The notes under the pieces: generated by a model
What the model was told of the DNA's origin: nothing
What the model saw: the letters and a program-made list of their open reading frames with translations, nothing else
Database searches by the model: none
Translations under genes and position numbers: made by a program
Assembly: GCA_034428395.1 (NCBI GenBank)
Contig: DAOUHX010000031.1
Span: 1-64,000, forward strand
Source of the DNA: Bin5 sp034428395
Lineage (GTDB): Bacteria > Chloroflexota > Anaerolineae > Caldilineales > Caldilineaceae
Direction: 5' to 3'
Length of the DNA: 64,000 bases
Shown: piece by piece, positions 8,158 to 16,663 of the stretch
Layout of the letters: each line of letters begins with the position of its first letter
Position numbering within the stretch: position 1 is the stretch's first letter

Positions 8158-8913
8158 GTGAACAGTCTGGACGGTAAATCTGTTTTCGTCACCGGCGGTG
8201 CATCGGGCATCGGCCAGGCGACCGCGCTCGCCTTCGCCGAACGCGGCGCCCGCGTCCTCGTCGCCGACGTCGACGTGGATGGCGCGCAGGAGACCCTCCG
8301 CCTTGTCGAACTGGGCGGCGGCGAAGCCAACTTTGTCAGTTGCGACGTCGGCGAGGCGGCCTCGGTCGAAGCCGCGGTCGATCGCTGCGTTGAGCTTTAC
8401 GGACGGATCGACTGCGGGTTCAACAACGCCGGCATCCTCGGCGAAATGACCTTGACCGCCGACTGTTCGGAAGAGAACTACGACCGCATCATGCGCGTCA
8501 ATCTCAAGGGCATCTGGCTCTCGATGAAGTACGAGATCCCGCACATGCTGCGCCAGGGCGGGGGCGTCATCGTCAACACCGCGTCCAATGCGGGCATGAC
8601 TGGCACGCCCGAGTTGGGCGTTTACAGCGCGACCAAGGGCGGCGTTGTCATGCTGACCCGCTCGGCCGCGCTCGAGTACGCGCGCTCCAATATTCGCATC
8701 AACTGCGTCTGCCCCGGCCTGATCTCGACGCCGATGGTGGCCCAGCAGGCGATCGACTACCCGGACGCGGTTGCCAATTTCACCGAGCTCGAACCGATCG
8801 GGCGCCTGGGCCGGCCCGAGGAGATCGCCGAGGCAGTCGTCTGGCTCAGCTCCGACGCCGCTTCATTTGTCACCGGCCATCCGATGGCCGTGGACGGCGG
8901 CATTCTGGCCTAG
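8158..8913 (+). CDS. Short-chain dehydrogenase/reductase (SDR)
   Basis: 251 aa, classical SDR. Cofactor motif TGGASGIG near the N-terminus, NNAG in the middle, catalytic S..YSATK (YxxxK), and the terminal WLSSDAASFVTGHPMAVDGG that marks the family. The Asp after strand 2 (VADVD) favours NAD(H). I start at GTG 8158, with GAAAGG seven bases before; an in-frame TTG at 8116 is less likely. It oxidises or reduces an alcohol/ketone intermediate. It is 54 bp after the PhyH gene and 32 bp before a second SDR. Confidence 0.92.
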   Translation: MNSLDGKSVFVTGGASGIGQATALAFAERGARVLVADVDVDGAQETLRLVELGGGEANFVSCDVGEAASVEAAVDRCVELYGRIDCGFNNAGILGEMTLTADCSEENYDRIMRVNLKGIWLSMKYEIPHMLRQGGGVIVNTASNAGMTGTPELGVYSATKGGVVMLTRSAALEYARSNIRINCVCPGLISTPMVAQQAIDYPDAVANFTELEPIGRLGRPEEIAEAVVWLSSDAASFVTGHPMAVDGGILA

Positions 8914-8945
8914 CCGCGGCGGTGAAAGCACCAGGATAACCTGTC

Positions 8946-9713
8946 ATGGTTGAAAGCGCGGGATTTTCCGGCAGAGTCGCGCTCCTTACGGGGGCGGCCA
9001 CAGGCATCGGCCGGGCCACAGCTCTGGCCTTCGCCACCGCGGGCGCCAAGGTGGTCGTAGCCGACATAGACGAAGGGGCCGGCCGCGAAACGGTGCAGAT
9101 CATTCGCGACGGCGGCGGCAACGCCATCTTTTTGCAGGCCGACGTCTCCCTATCAAGCGATGTTGCCAACATGGTCGGCCAGGCGCTCTCTGCATACGGA
9201 CGCATTGACGTGGCCCACAACAACGCCGGCGTCGAAGCGGCTAAGGCGACGTCGCATGAGATCAGCGAGGAGGATTGGGACCGGGTCATCGACATCAATC
9301 TCAAGGGCGTCTGGCTGTGCATGAAGCAGCAGATAGCGGTCATGATCGAACAGGGCGGCGGCGCCATCGTCAACACTGCCTCGACCGTGGCGATACTGGC
9401 GCAGCCCAACATGGCGGCCTACGTGGCGAGCAAGCACGGTGTCATGGGTCTCACCAAAGCGGCCGCGATCGAGTACGTCGACAAGAACATTCGCGTCAAC
9501 GCGGTCTGTCCAGCGGTTGTGGCAACGCCGATGTTCGACCGTTACACAAAGGGCGACGCCGCGCTGGCAGCCGAACTCGAAAATGCCCTGCCGATGAAGC
9601 GCCTGATCGAACCAGACGAGGTTGCGGCCGCGGTACTTTGGCTCAGCTCGGAAAGCGCGTCATATCTCAACGGGCACGCCCTCGTTATCGACGGCGGGCT
9701 CAGCATCCAATAG
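8946..9713 (+). CDS. Short-chain dehydrogenase/reductase (SDR)
   Basis: 255 aa, classical SDR with TGAATGIG, NNAG, YVASK and the C-terminal WLSSESASYLNGHALVIDGG. VADIDEG after strand 2 suggests NAD preference. The sequence is clearly related to the preceding SDR but divergent, so the two probably act on successive or alternative intermediates of one pathway. AGGATAA lies before the ATG. The next gene begins 42 bp downstream. Confidence 0.92.
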   Translation: MVESAGFSGRVALLTGAATGIGRATALAFATAGAKVVVADIDEGAGRETVQIIRDGGGNAIFLQADVSLSSDVANMVGQALSAYGRIDVAHNNAGVEAAKATSHEISEEDWDRVIDINLKGVWLCMKQQIAVMIEQGGGAIVNTASTVAILAQPNMAAYVASKHGVMGLTKAAAIEYVDKNIRVNAVCPAVVATPMFDRYTKGDAALAAELENALPMKRLIEPDEVAAAVLWLSSESASYLNGHALVIDGGLSIQ

Positions 9714-9755
9714 GGAGGTCCCGGAGTCGCGGTCTGCCACGCTCCGCCACCAGCC

Positions 9756-11441
9756 ATGATCAACATCAAACAGATCGGCCACGTCGGCATAACCGTACCA
9801 AACGTTGAGGAGACGGTCGACTTCTACGAAAAGATCGTGGGCCTGGAGGTGTCGGAGCGCAGCGACGGCGCAGTGTTCCTGCGCTGCGACGAAGAGCACC
9901 ACTGTCTTGCTGTCTACCCGGGAGAAGAGCGGGAATTGCACCACCTCGGCCTTGAGGTTGTGGACGAAGCGGCGCTCGAAGCCGCGCGCCGGGCCCTGGC
10001 GCAAAAGGGATTTGAGCCGATTGAACGGCCGTACGAAGAGCCCGGCCACGGGGCAGCCCTCTGCTACCGGGACGCGGACGGCAACCGGATTGAGCTATTT
10101 GAAGGAATGGAGAAGCTCGATCGGCCGCTGCAGCCGCGCGCGGTGCGCCCGCTTCGATTCGGCCACATCACGCTGCAAAGCATCGATCTGAAGATCGCGG
10201 CGGCGTTCTACAGCGACGTTCTCGGTTTCCGCGTTTCCGACACGGCGGAGGACGCGGTCATCTGGCTGCGCTGCAACCAGGACCATCACGGCGTCGCCCT
10301 GCTCAACGCGGGCCACGCCAAGGTCAACCATTACGCGTACGACCTCAGCGGGTGGGAGGATGTCAAGCGGATCTGCGACCACCTGTGGCGCAATGACGTG
10401 CCGATCATCTACGGCCCCAGCCGTCACGGCCCGGGCCACAATATCTTCATCTACATCCCCGACCCGGCCGGCAACATCATCGAGCTGACGACCGAGCTCG
10501 ACCAGATCTGGGACGAGGAGAGGTACGCGCCGCTGGACTGGCCCAACGAGCCGCGCACGGTCGACGTGTGGCGCGCCATGCCGGCGCCGCCCAACCTGAT
10601 CGCGGGTGACGGCTATGAGTTCAACGACTGGTCGGCCGGCTCGCCGGTGATCGGCGCGGGCTGGCACGTCCTCCAAGCGGGCGACTTCACGGCCCTCGAC
10701 CCGGCGGCTACGATCACGGCGCCGACGAGAGAGAAGCCGGAGTTCAAGATCGACATCCCGCGCTTCACGATCGGTTTCGACAATCCGCTCGACCACGTCA
10801 AGGCGATCGTCACGGCCGACAAGCGATTTGCGACCGGTGACGGGCTCTCGGTCTCGGTGGAGATGGCGGTCAACGTGCACGGCACCGAGGGCAACCCGTT
10901 CGGCGCCGACCCGGACGACCCGCGCCTGGCGTGCGCGGCCATTGCGCTGATCGACGACACGACCGGCATGGTCATCAACTTCGAAATCTCGAACCGCCGC
11001 GTGATGGCGCTGCGGGAGCTTTTCGCGGTCAATGCTCCAGGGGGAAGCGAGGCGGTTGTCCCGATGGCCGACCCGGCGATGACGGGCCTCGAGATCGAGC
11101 CGGGCTCGTGGCATCGTTATGAGATTATCTACGATCCCGGCAGCGACGCGGTGCTCACGCCGGGTCCGGACCGCGCCGAGTGGTACGTTGACGGCGAGCT
11201 GGTGCATGAAGTCGAGTGGCTGGCAACGGTCGATCCGCCGTCTGCCCCGATCATCAAGCCGGCCCGCTTCACGGTGAACATGGCGATCTTCACGCTGCTC
11301 GACGACCTGCCGGACGGGCGCGGGGGCATCCTGCCCGGGCTCGACCCGCAGTATCAGCAGACGACCTTCGGCCAGGGCGTCACGGCGCGCTGGCGCAATC
11401 TCAACGTGAGCGTGGCGGGCGAGCACAAGCATCTGCGCTAA
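9756..11441 (+). CDS. Double VOC-domain (glyoxalase/extradiol dioxygenase fold) protein fused to a sandwich-like C-terminal domain
   Basis: 561 aa. Residues 5-117 form one VOC domain with candidate metal ligands H9, H63 and E113. Residues 134-250 form a second with H137 (FGHITL), H192 (KVNHYAY) and E243 (NIIELTTE), the arrangement of type-I extradiol dioxygenases, where the second module holds the iron. Residues about 285-561 are an added domain rich in beta-strand patterns (YEIIYDPG, WYVDGELVHEV, FTVNMAIFTLLDD), suggestive of a concanavalin-like or DUF6081-like jelly roll; this last assignment is tentative. It may cleave a ring or C-C bond, or isomerise an intermediate, after the SDR steps. 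The start ATG has only a weak ribosome site. Confidence 0.85.
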   Translation: MINIKQIGHVGITVPNVEETVDFYEKIVGLEVSERSDGAVFLRCDEEHHCLAVYPGEERELHHLGLEVVDEAALEAARRALAQKGFEPIERPYEEPGHGAALCYRDADGNRIELFEGMEKLDRPLQPRAVRPLRFGHITLQSIDLKIAAAFYSDVLGFRVSDTAEDAVIWLRCNQDHHGVALLNAGHAKVNHYAYDLSGWEDVKRICDHLWRNDVPIIYGPSRHGPGHNIFIYIPDPAGNIIELTTELDQIWDEERYAPLDWPNEPRTVDVWRAMPAPPNLIAGDGYEFNDWSAGSPVIGAGWHVLQAGDFTALDPAATITAPTREKPEFKIDIPRFTIGFDNPLDHVKAIVTADKRFATGDGLSVSVEMAVNVHGTEGNPFGADPDDPRLACAAIALIDDTTGMVINFEISNRRVMALRELFAVNAPGGSEAVVPMADPAMTGLEIEPGSWHRYEIIYDPGSDAVLTPGPDRAEWYVDGELVHEVEWLATVDPPSAPIIKPARFTVNMAIFTLLDDLPDGRGGILPGLDPQYQQTTFGQGVTARWRNLNVSVAGEHKHLR

Positions 11442-11524
11442 CGGCGCCGGCAGCCGGCCAATGCGGCTGAATTCGGCTGCAGGTTTTGCTTCGGTAGACC
11501 GAACCAAGCTAGGAGGACCTTTCG

Positions 11525-12394
11525 ATGTCAAATGGAATCGCGCTCGGCAACGCATCCTACGGCTTCCGCGAGTACACGCTGCCCGAGTTCTTCGCAGCGT
11601 CACACGAGGTCGGTCTGACGTCGGTTGAAATCGACTGCGGCTGGCTGGAAGAGGAGTCCAGCAACAAGATAACAGTCGACGCCACACCACAGGATCTCGA
11701 TGCGGTGCAGCGCATGGCGGAGGAAGCGGGCGTCAAGGTCACAGCGCTGGGAGGCGGCGCCGTGGTCGGGCTGAGCGGCGACGTGGCGGAGGACCGTTGC
11801 GATGAACTGATGAAGGTGATCGACCTCGCCGATGCGCTCGACGCACGCGTGATTCGCGTTTTCACCGAGCACGACTTCACCCACTCAAAGCACTACGTGC
11901 TGCCGGCGGAACGGGTCACCGATGCGCTGTACGAGACGCTGAGCACGGCGTTCAACAAGATCGGCCGCTACGCCGAGGCCAAGAATGTCGCGCTGGCAAT
12001 AGAGAATCACGGCGGCACATCGGCCACGGGCGCGGGCGCGAAGCGGCTGCTGGATATGGTCCCCTACAAGTCGGTGGGCGTTACCTACGATCCGGCCAAC
12101 TACGCCTACAGCGGGTCGGACCCCTACGAGGCGCTGATGGCGGTCGAGGACAGGGTGGTTTACACACACTGGAAGGACGTGGCGCGCCCGGCCTCGGGCG
12201 TCGAATATCGCGCCTTCGGTGAGGGCGAGATCGACTGGCAGCCGATCCTGCGCCACCTGCTCGACTCGTTCGACGGGATCTGGGCGATCGAATACGAGCG
12301 CAAGGTGGACAGTACGCTGGAGACGCTCAAAGAGGGCTCGCGGTTGAGCAGGGACAATCTTCTGGCCGCGATTGAGCGGGTGCGGGCGGGCTGA
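11525..12394 (+). CDS. Sugar phosphate isomerase/epimerase-type TIM barrel (xylose-isomerase-like)
   Basis: 289 aa, AP-endonuclease-2/xylose-isomerase-like barrel. The divalent-metal ligand series is visible in order: Glu in ALAIENHGG, Asp in VTYDPANY, His in YTHWKDV, and Glu in WAIEYERK. Family members epimerise or isomerise ketoses and related polyols, or dehydrate inosose-like compounds. AGGAGG at the right distance supports the ATG at 11525. It is the last gene of the operon that begins at 7294, and suggests the pathway substrate is polyhydroxylated or sugar-like. Confidence 0.9.
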   Translation: MSNGIALGNASYGFREYTLPEFFAASHEVGLTSVEIDCGWLEEESSNKITVDATPQDLDAVQRMAEEAGVKVTALGGGAVVGLSGDVAEDRCDELMKVIDLADALDARVIRVFTEHDFTHSKHYVLPAERVTDALYETLSTAFNKIGRYAEAKNVALAIENHGGTSATGAGAKRLLDMVPYKSVGVTYDPANYAYSGSDPYEALMAVEDRVVYTHWKDVARPASGVEYRAFGEGEIDWQPILRHLLDSFDGIWAIEYERKVDSTLETLKEGSRLSRDNLLAAIERVRAG

Positions 12395-12395
12395 G

Positions 12396-12431
12396 GACGC
12401 CCGACATCGACTGCCTTTCATTGTCGGCGTC
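12396..12431 (+). terminator. Possible stem-loop after the operon
   Basis: GACGCCCGACA (12396-12406) can pair with TGTCGGCGTC (12422-12431) with a single bulge, starting within two bases of the stop. There is no T-run, so it may protect the 3' end rather than terminate by itself. Confidence 0.35.
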
Positions 12432-12561
12432 TCTGCGAACAGCGGCCCCATCGGCAGGAAGCGACAGATCCTCAACGCGCCGGCGTCTAGGTCGGCGCTC
12501 TACCATTATTCGTCCGCCGCCTGGCGGGCAGCGCCCCCCATCGTACGAAGCTGTCGTCGGG

Positions 12562-14226
12562 TTATTCGGACGGCACATCGGGTTGCCTGACGTACACATT
12601 CCCCGCGACCAACTGCTCCGGTTCAAACAGCTGCGTGACGGTTACGAAGTGAATTCCTCGCTCCTTCAGCGCTTCGATGATGACGGGAACGGCAGCGACG
12701 GTCGTCTTATGAATGTCATGGGCCAGAATTATCGCTCCGGCAGGGGACTCGATGATCCTGGCGGCGACGACGTCCGCATCCCGATCGCGCCAATCGAGCG
12801 GATCAACGCTCCAGAAGATGATTGGAAGTCCGGAGACGGCGAGTACAAGGTCATTGTAAGCGCCATAGGGCGGCCGCAGGTGAACGGTTGGCTGGCCGAT
12901 GATCTGCGTGACGATGTCATCGGTCTGATGTAACTGCTGCTGAATGAGCTCGGCGGACAGCTTCGTCAAGTTGGGGTGGTCCCAGGTGTGATTTCCAATC
13001 TGGTGGCCTTCGGCAAAGATGCGGCTGACCGTTTCGGACTGAATACGGGCTGACTTCCCCAGAATGAAGAAGGTGGCTTTGACCTGGTGCCGGCTGAGGA
13101 TGTCGAGCAGGCCTTCGGTATAGACCGACGGGCCGTCATCGAAAGTAAGCGCCACGCAAGCTACTTCATAGCAGTTGATCCCATCTTCCTGGGCCGGTCC
13201 TGCCAGGCGCAGGCTGGCCCAGTTCGCACCTGTTGCTCCGAAGTTCGCCTGCTCCTCTCCCAAAACTGATAGGTGCCGGGCCGCGGCCGGACCGATAGAT
13301 CGCGCCACACCTGCGGCCAGGGCGCCGGACTCGCCGCCGGCTATCCCGTCCAAACCGTTGGCATCCGAGGGCCCTGTTCCCTCACCATTTTCGATGCCGA
13401 GCAACTCGCGAATCTCCGGCTTGAGCAGGTCGGCAATCGCGTCCACGGGCAACGCGACTTCAACTACACCTTCCACTCCTGCGGCAACCTGGTATTTGTC
13501 GAACCACACGATAAAAGTGCCGTCTTCCCTGAACAGAATGTTGTCGAAGTTTTCTACTGTCGGAGCGGTACCGTCCTCAATCCATGCCAAGTCGGTCGCC
13601 AGCTCCTGTGTGCGAATCCGCTCTGCCAGCGCCTCCCTGGAGAGGACTGACAGGCGTTCCAGATAGGTATCGTCCAGAAACAGATCGGGGATGGCCAGCT
13701 CGGCGCCGCTGGCGCGGTCAAAGATAAACCCAATCACATATCTGGACCCCGTTCCACCTGTGTAAATCGACCGTTCCAGGTCGAAGAAGATCATCCTTTC
13801 GTTGGCGATGGCAACGTCAAAGCTCTGGCGGTAGTGGGTGACAAAGGTGGCTGCCTCCCTTCCAGTCTCTTCCTTGTAGTCCTGATAGGCCTCCTCGATC
13901 GCGGAAGCGGTCTCGCGGTACTCATCGATGTAGTGCTGGGAGACCTCTTTCATACGGGCATTGATGGCCGCCTGTTCCGTGACCGGATAGGAGATATGGA
14001 GAAGTGAGCGGCCGTCGTTATCGATCTCCTCTATGGTATAGACGTAGACGCTTGCATATTTCGAGGTGTCAAAACTGCTAGTTCTGGCGGGCTCTGGGGC
14101 GGCGGGCTGAGAGACCGGTTGTGCAGGTTCGCCGTTTGCCGGCATGTTCGATATCGGTTGGCAAGAGGCAAGCGTGAAGGAGAGAAGAAGAATCAGCCTG
14201 GCGGGCAACCGCGTAAATCGAATCAT
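12562..14226 (-). CDS. PdaC-like polysaccharide deacetylase lipoprotein
   Basis: 554 aa. Lipoprotein signal with LASC lipobox at the N-terminus, a Pro/Ala linker, a DUF4163/DUF3298 (RsiV-like) region at about residues 60-270, then a NodB domain. All NodB motifs are present: TFDDGP, GNHTWDH (the zinc HxxxH), RPPYGAYN, SVDPLDW and ILAHDIH. Bacillus PdaC has the same order of domains and deacetylates MurNAc in peptidoglycan, so a cell-wall modifying role outside the membrane is likely. I start at ATG 14226, where the signal peptide begins. It lies 64 bp after a paralogue of the same layout, probably co-transcribed. Confidence 0.9.
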   Translation of the reverse strand: MIRFTRLPARLILLLSFTLASCQPISNMPANGEPAQPVSQPAAPEPARTSSFDTSKYASVYVYTIEEIDNDGRSLLHISYPVTEQAAINARMKEVSQHYIDEYRETASAIEEAYQDYKEETGREAATFVTHYRQSFDVAIANERMIFFDLERSIYTGGTGSRYVIGFIFDRASGAELAIPDLFLDDTYLERLSVLSREALAERIRTQELATDLAWIEDGTAPTVENFDNILFREDGTFIVWFDKYQVAAGVEGVVEVALPVDAIADLLKPEIRELLGIENGEGTGPSDANGLDGIAGGESGALAAGVARSIGPAAARHLSVLGEEQANFGATGANWASLRLAGPAQEDGINCYEVACVALTFDDGPSVYTEGLLDILSRHQVKATFFILGKSARIQSETVSRIFAEGHQIGNHTWDHPNLTKLSAELIQQQLHQTDDIVTQIIGQPTVHLRPPYGAYNDLVLAVSGLPIIFWSVDPLDWRDRDADVVAARIIESPAGAIILAHDIHKTTVAAVPVIIEALKERGIHFVTVTQLFEPEQLVAGNVYVRQPDVPSE

Positions 14227-14290
14227 TTGGTCCCATGTCCTTGAGCGGAGATAGAGACAGAAGGCGGCGGGTCGGGCCCGGTTCGGCCAG

Positions 14291-15877
14291 CTACTCTCTG
14301 TCTGATTGGCGGAAGTAGGTATGGCCGGACTCAAGCGTCTGCGGCCCGAGAAGCTCAGTCACGGTGACGAAGCGTATGCCCTTGCTCTTCAGCGATGCGA
14401 CGATTGACGGCATCGCCTCGACCGTGGTCCTGTGAATGTCGTGCGCCAGAATAATCGCGCCTGCAGGCGATTCGATGATCCTTGCGGCAATAAGGTCCGA
14501 ATCGCGGTCCTTCCAGTCCAGGGGGTCCACGCTCCAGAGGATGAAGGGCATGCCGGAGACGGCGAGAACGTGGTCATTGTAGGCTGCATAGGGAGGGCGC
14601 ATGTGCGGCGTCGTTTCGCCGATGATCTGGCTGATGATGCTGTCGGTGCGCTGAATCTGCTCCTGAATCAGGTCGTCCGTCAACTCGGTCAGATTGGGGT
14701 GATTCCAGGTATGGTTGCCGATCTGGTGTCCTTCTTCGTTCATCCGTCTGATCGTTGCTGCGTGAATCCTGGCGGACTGCCCTATGACGAAGAAGGTCGC
14801 CCTTACGTCGTGCTCCTTCAAAATGTCCAGCAGCCTTTCAGTGTAGATGGAAGGCCCGTCGTCGAATGTCAGGGCAACGCAAGGTACTTCCAGGCAGCTG
14901 GGCTGCTCCTCCACCTGCGGCTGCAACGCCGGCGACAGCGGCGTCCCGGCGCCCTGCCCTTTCAGCACGGGCCGGGGGAAGGGCATATGAACCGGCGATG
15001 TTCGAGCCAGGAGCTGCCGCACATCGGCACGCATGAGGTCGGCGATCTCATCGATGGCGACTTCCACCTCGACGATGCCCTCCAGGCCGGGGTCCACTTG
15101 GTAGACTTCAAGCCTGACCCGCATGGTTCCGTCTTCACCGAATACGATGTCGTCAAACGCCTCCGGCGCCGGCGGGGTCGCATCCTGGATCCACTTTTCG
15201 GACAACGCAAGCCACTTCGAGCGCGCTGCGTCTGAATCAAAATCGATCTCCGCGATTGCGGCCCGTACGCGGTTCGCCAGGGCAGATCTTGTCAGATCCG
15301 ACAGCCGTTGCACATAGAGACCATCCTCGAAAAGGTCCGAAGTGTGCATCTCTCGTCCGTTTCTTCGATCGAAGAAAAAACCATATGCCCGCGCATCGCT
15401 CCAGCCTCCGACGTAGCGCGAGCTCGAGACAACAAAGAAGATCATGTCGGCATCGGCGGCAGAGACGTCGAAGTGCTGTCGGTAGCTAGCTACAAGTGTC
15501 GCTTCCTCTCGTCCCGTGCCCTGCCTGTACTCCTGGTAGGCTGCTTCAATCTCTTCCGAGGCTACCCGGTACTCGTCGATGAACTCGAGCGCCACCCCCT
15601 TCATGCGGGCATTGATCGCCTCATGCTCAGTCACGGGAAAGGATACGTGGAGCAACGACCGTCCTTCGTTGTCCGATTCTTCGATCGTATAGACGGATAC
15701 ATTGTCATACTTGGATGAATGGAAAAGGGCCACGGGCGATTTCGTCGTCGCCAGGCCGCGTTTTTGCGAGAGGTCGGCCTCACTTTCGACTGGCTCGGGC
15801 CGAATCGGCTGGCACGCAGACAGCGAAAGAACGACGGCCAGCATGAGGGCAAGAATGAAAGGGGCTGCTCTGATCAT
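14291..15877 (-). CDS. PdaC-like polysaccharide deacetylase lipoprotein (paralogue)
   Basis: 528 aa, same architecture as its downstream neighbour: signal MIRAAPFILAL...LSAC, linker, DUF4163/DUF3298 region (SKYDNVSVYTIEE onward), NodB domain with TFDDGP, GNHTWNH, RPPYAAYN, SVDPLDW, ILAHDIH. The third motif reads RPPYAAY instead of RPPYGAY. I use ATG 15877 because the paralogue also begins MIR; an in-frame ATG at 15892 is possible, and neither has a strong ribosome site. It should be anchored outside the membrane and deacetylate peptidoglycan or another N-acetylated glycan. Confidence 0.88.
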   Translation of the reverse strand: MIRAAPFILALMLAVVLSLSACQPIRPEPVESEADLSQKRGLATTKSPVALFHSSKYDNVSVYTIEESDNEGRSLLHVSFPVTEHEAINARMKGVALEFIDEYRVASEEIEAAYQEYRQGTGREEATLVASYRQHFDVSAADADMIFFVVSSSRYVGGWSDARAYGFFFDRRNGREMHTSDLFEDGLYVQRLSDLTRSALANRVRAAIAEIDFDSDAARSKWLALSEKWIQDATPPAPEAFDDIVFGEDGTMRVRLEVYQVDPGLEGIVEVEVAIDEIADLMRADVRQLLARTSPVHMPFPRPVLKGQGAGTPLSPALQPQVEEQPSCLEVPCVALTFDDGPSIYTERLLDILKEHDVRATFFVIGQSARIHAATIRRMNEEGHQIGNHTWNHPNLTELTDDLIQEQIQRTDSIISQIIGETTPHMRPPYAAYNDHVLAVSGMPFILWSVDPLDWKDRDSDLIAARIIESPAGAIILAHDIHRTTVEAMPSIVASLKSKGIRFVTVTELLGPQTLESGHTYFRQSDRE

Positions 15878-16310
15878 GATTCCGGTTCTCATCGCGGTCT
15901 TGTGAGAACTGTTTGCGTATGGGGCGGGCGCCAGAAGGCGTTGGCCTGCATGGCACTCATGACAGCCGGCCGGGCACTAACAGACCGATGAAAGATTACA
16001 TGGACTCGAGCGGACTGTCTTCCCTTACATGCTTCAGACTGTTTGGCAGGTGCCAATGTTCCACAATGCCGCGCCAAGAGCAGTCGAATTTAGGGGAAAA
16101 TTTCGACGTTGCATGGCAGCATGGCAGGGCGGACGGCGCTGAACGTGCAGCCCGTTCCAGGCTTCAGAACTTGACGGTACAGTCCGTGGCGTCTAAGATT
16201 TTTGGTAGGTTGCCTTTGCGTCAAGAGAGGATTTCGATCGAATTGCAGGGGCAGAAGATTTACTGACCTTGGGGCTAGTCAACGCCGGAGCCACAAAAAG
16301 GGAGGCTTTC
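15878..16310. other. 433-bp divergent intergenic region
   Basis: Separates the reverse-strand deacetylase pair from the forward mutarotase gene. It holds the strong forward promoter listed at 16171-16199. I see no convincing reverse promoter and no gene. Confidence 0.6.
16171..16199 (+). promoter_or_regulatory. Sigma-70-type promoter of the L-rhamnose mutarotase gene
   Basis: TTGACG (16171-16176), 17-base spacer, TAAGAT (16194-16199). Predicted start near 16206 leaves a leader of about 105 bases, long enough for regulation, although I see no known riboswitch fold. Confidence 0.65.
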
Positions 16311-16625
16311 GTGATTCGCAAAGCGTTTGTCATGTCGGTCAACCCCGACCAGCACGGGGAGTACGAGAGGCGCCACAGCCCGATCTGGCCCGAGCTTGAG
16401 GCGGTCCTCAAAGCGCACGGGGTCAGCAACTACTCGATTTTCCTCGACGCCGACACGCACACACTGTTCGCGTATGCAGAGATCGAGGACGAGGCGCAGT
16501 GGGCCAGCATCGCGGACGAAGAGATCTGCAAGAAGTGGTGGGCCTACATGCGCGACATCATGCCTTCCAACCTGGACAATAGCCCCGTTGCCAAAGACCT
16601 GCGCCAGGTCTTTCACATCGACTGA
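16311..16625 (+). CDS. rhaM: L-rhamnose mutarotase
   Basis: 104 aa, the full length of the RhaM/RhaU family. It interconverts alpha and beta anomers of L-rhamnose, feeding rhamnose isomerase. The start VIRKAFVMSVNPDQHGEY..RHSPIWPEL is nearly the family signature, with the active-site Y18, H22 and Y41 in place and the WW pair at 76-77. The start is GTG 16311, fixed both by alignment with the family N-terminus and by GGGAGG seven bases upstream. No rhamnose isomerase, kinase or aldolase is in the window. It converges with a glycosidase gene ending 39 bp away, which may release the sugar. Confidence 0.93.
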   Translation: MIRKAFVMSVNPDQHGEYERRHSPIWPELEAVLKAHGVSNYSIFLDADTHTLFAYAEIEDEAQWASIADEEICKKWWAYMRDIMPSNLDNSPVAKDLRQVFHID

Positions 16626-16663
16626 ACATCCGACCCTGAAAGGACCTCACAACCGCGCGCCGG

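Noticed and set aside
10095..11690. Reverse-strand open frame of about 530 codons opposite the VOC fusion gene
   Set aside because: Same reason: antisense shadow, Arg/Val/Asp-rich with no domain.
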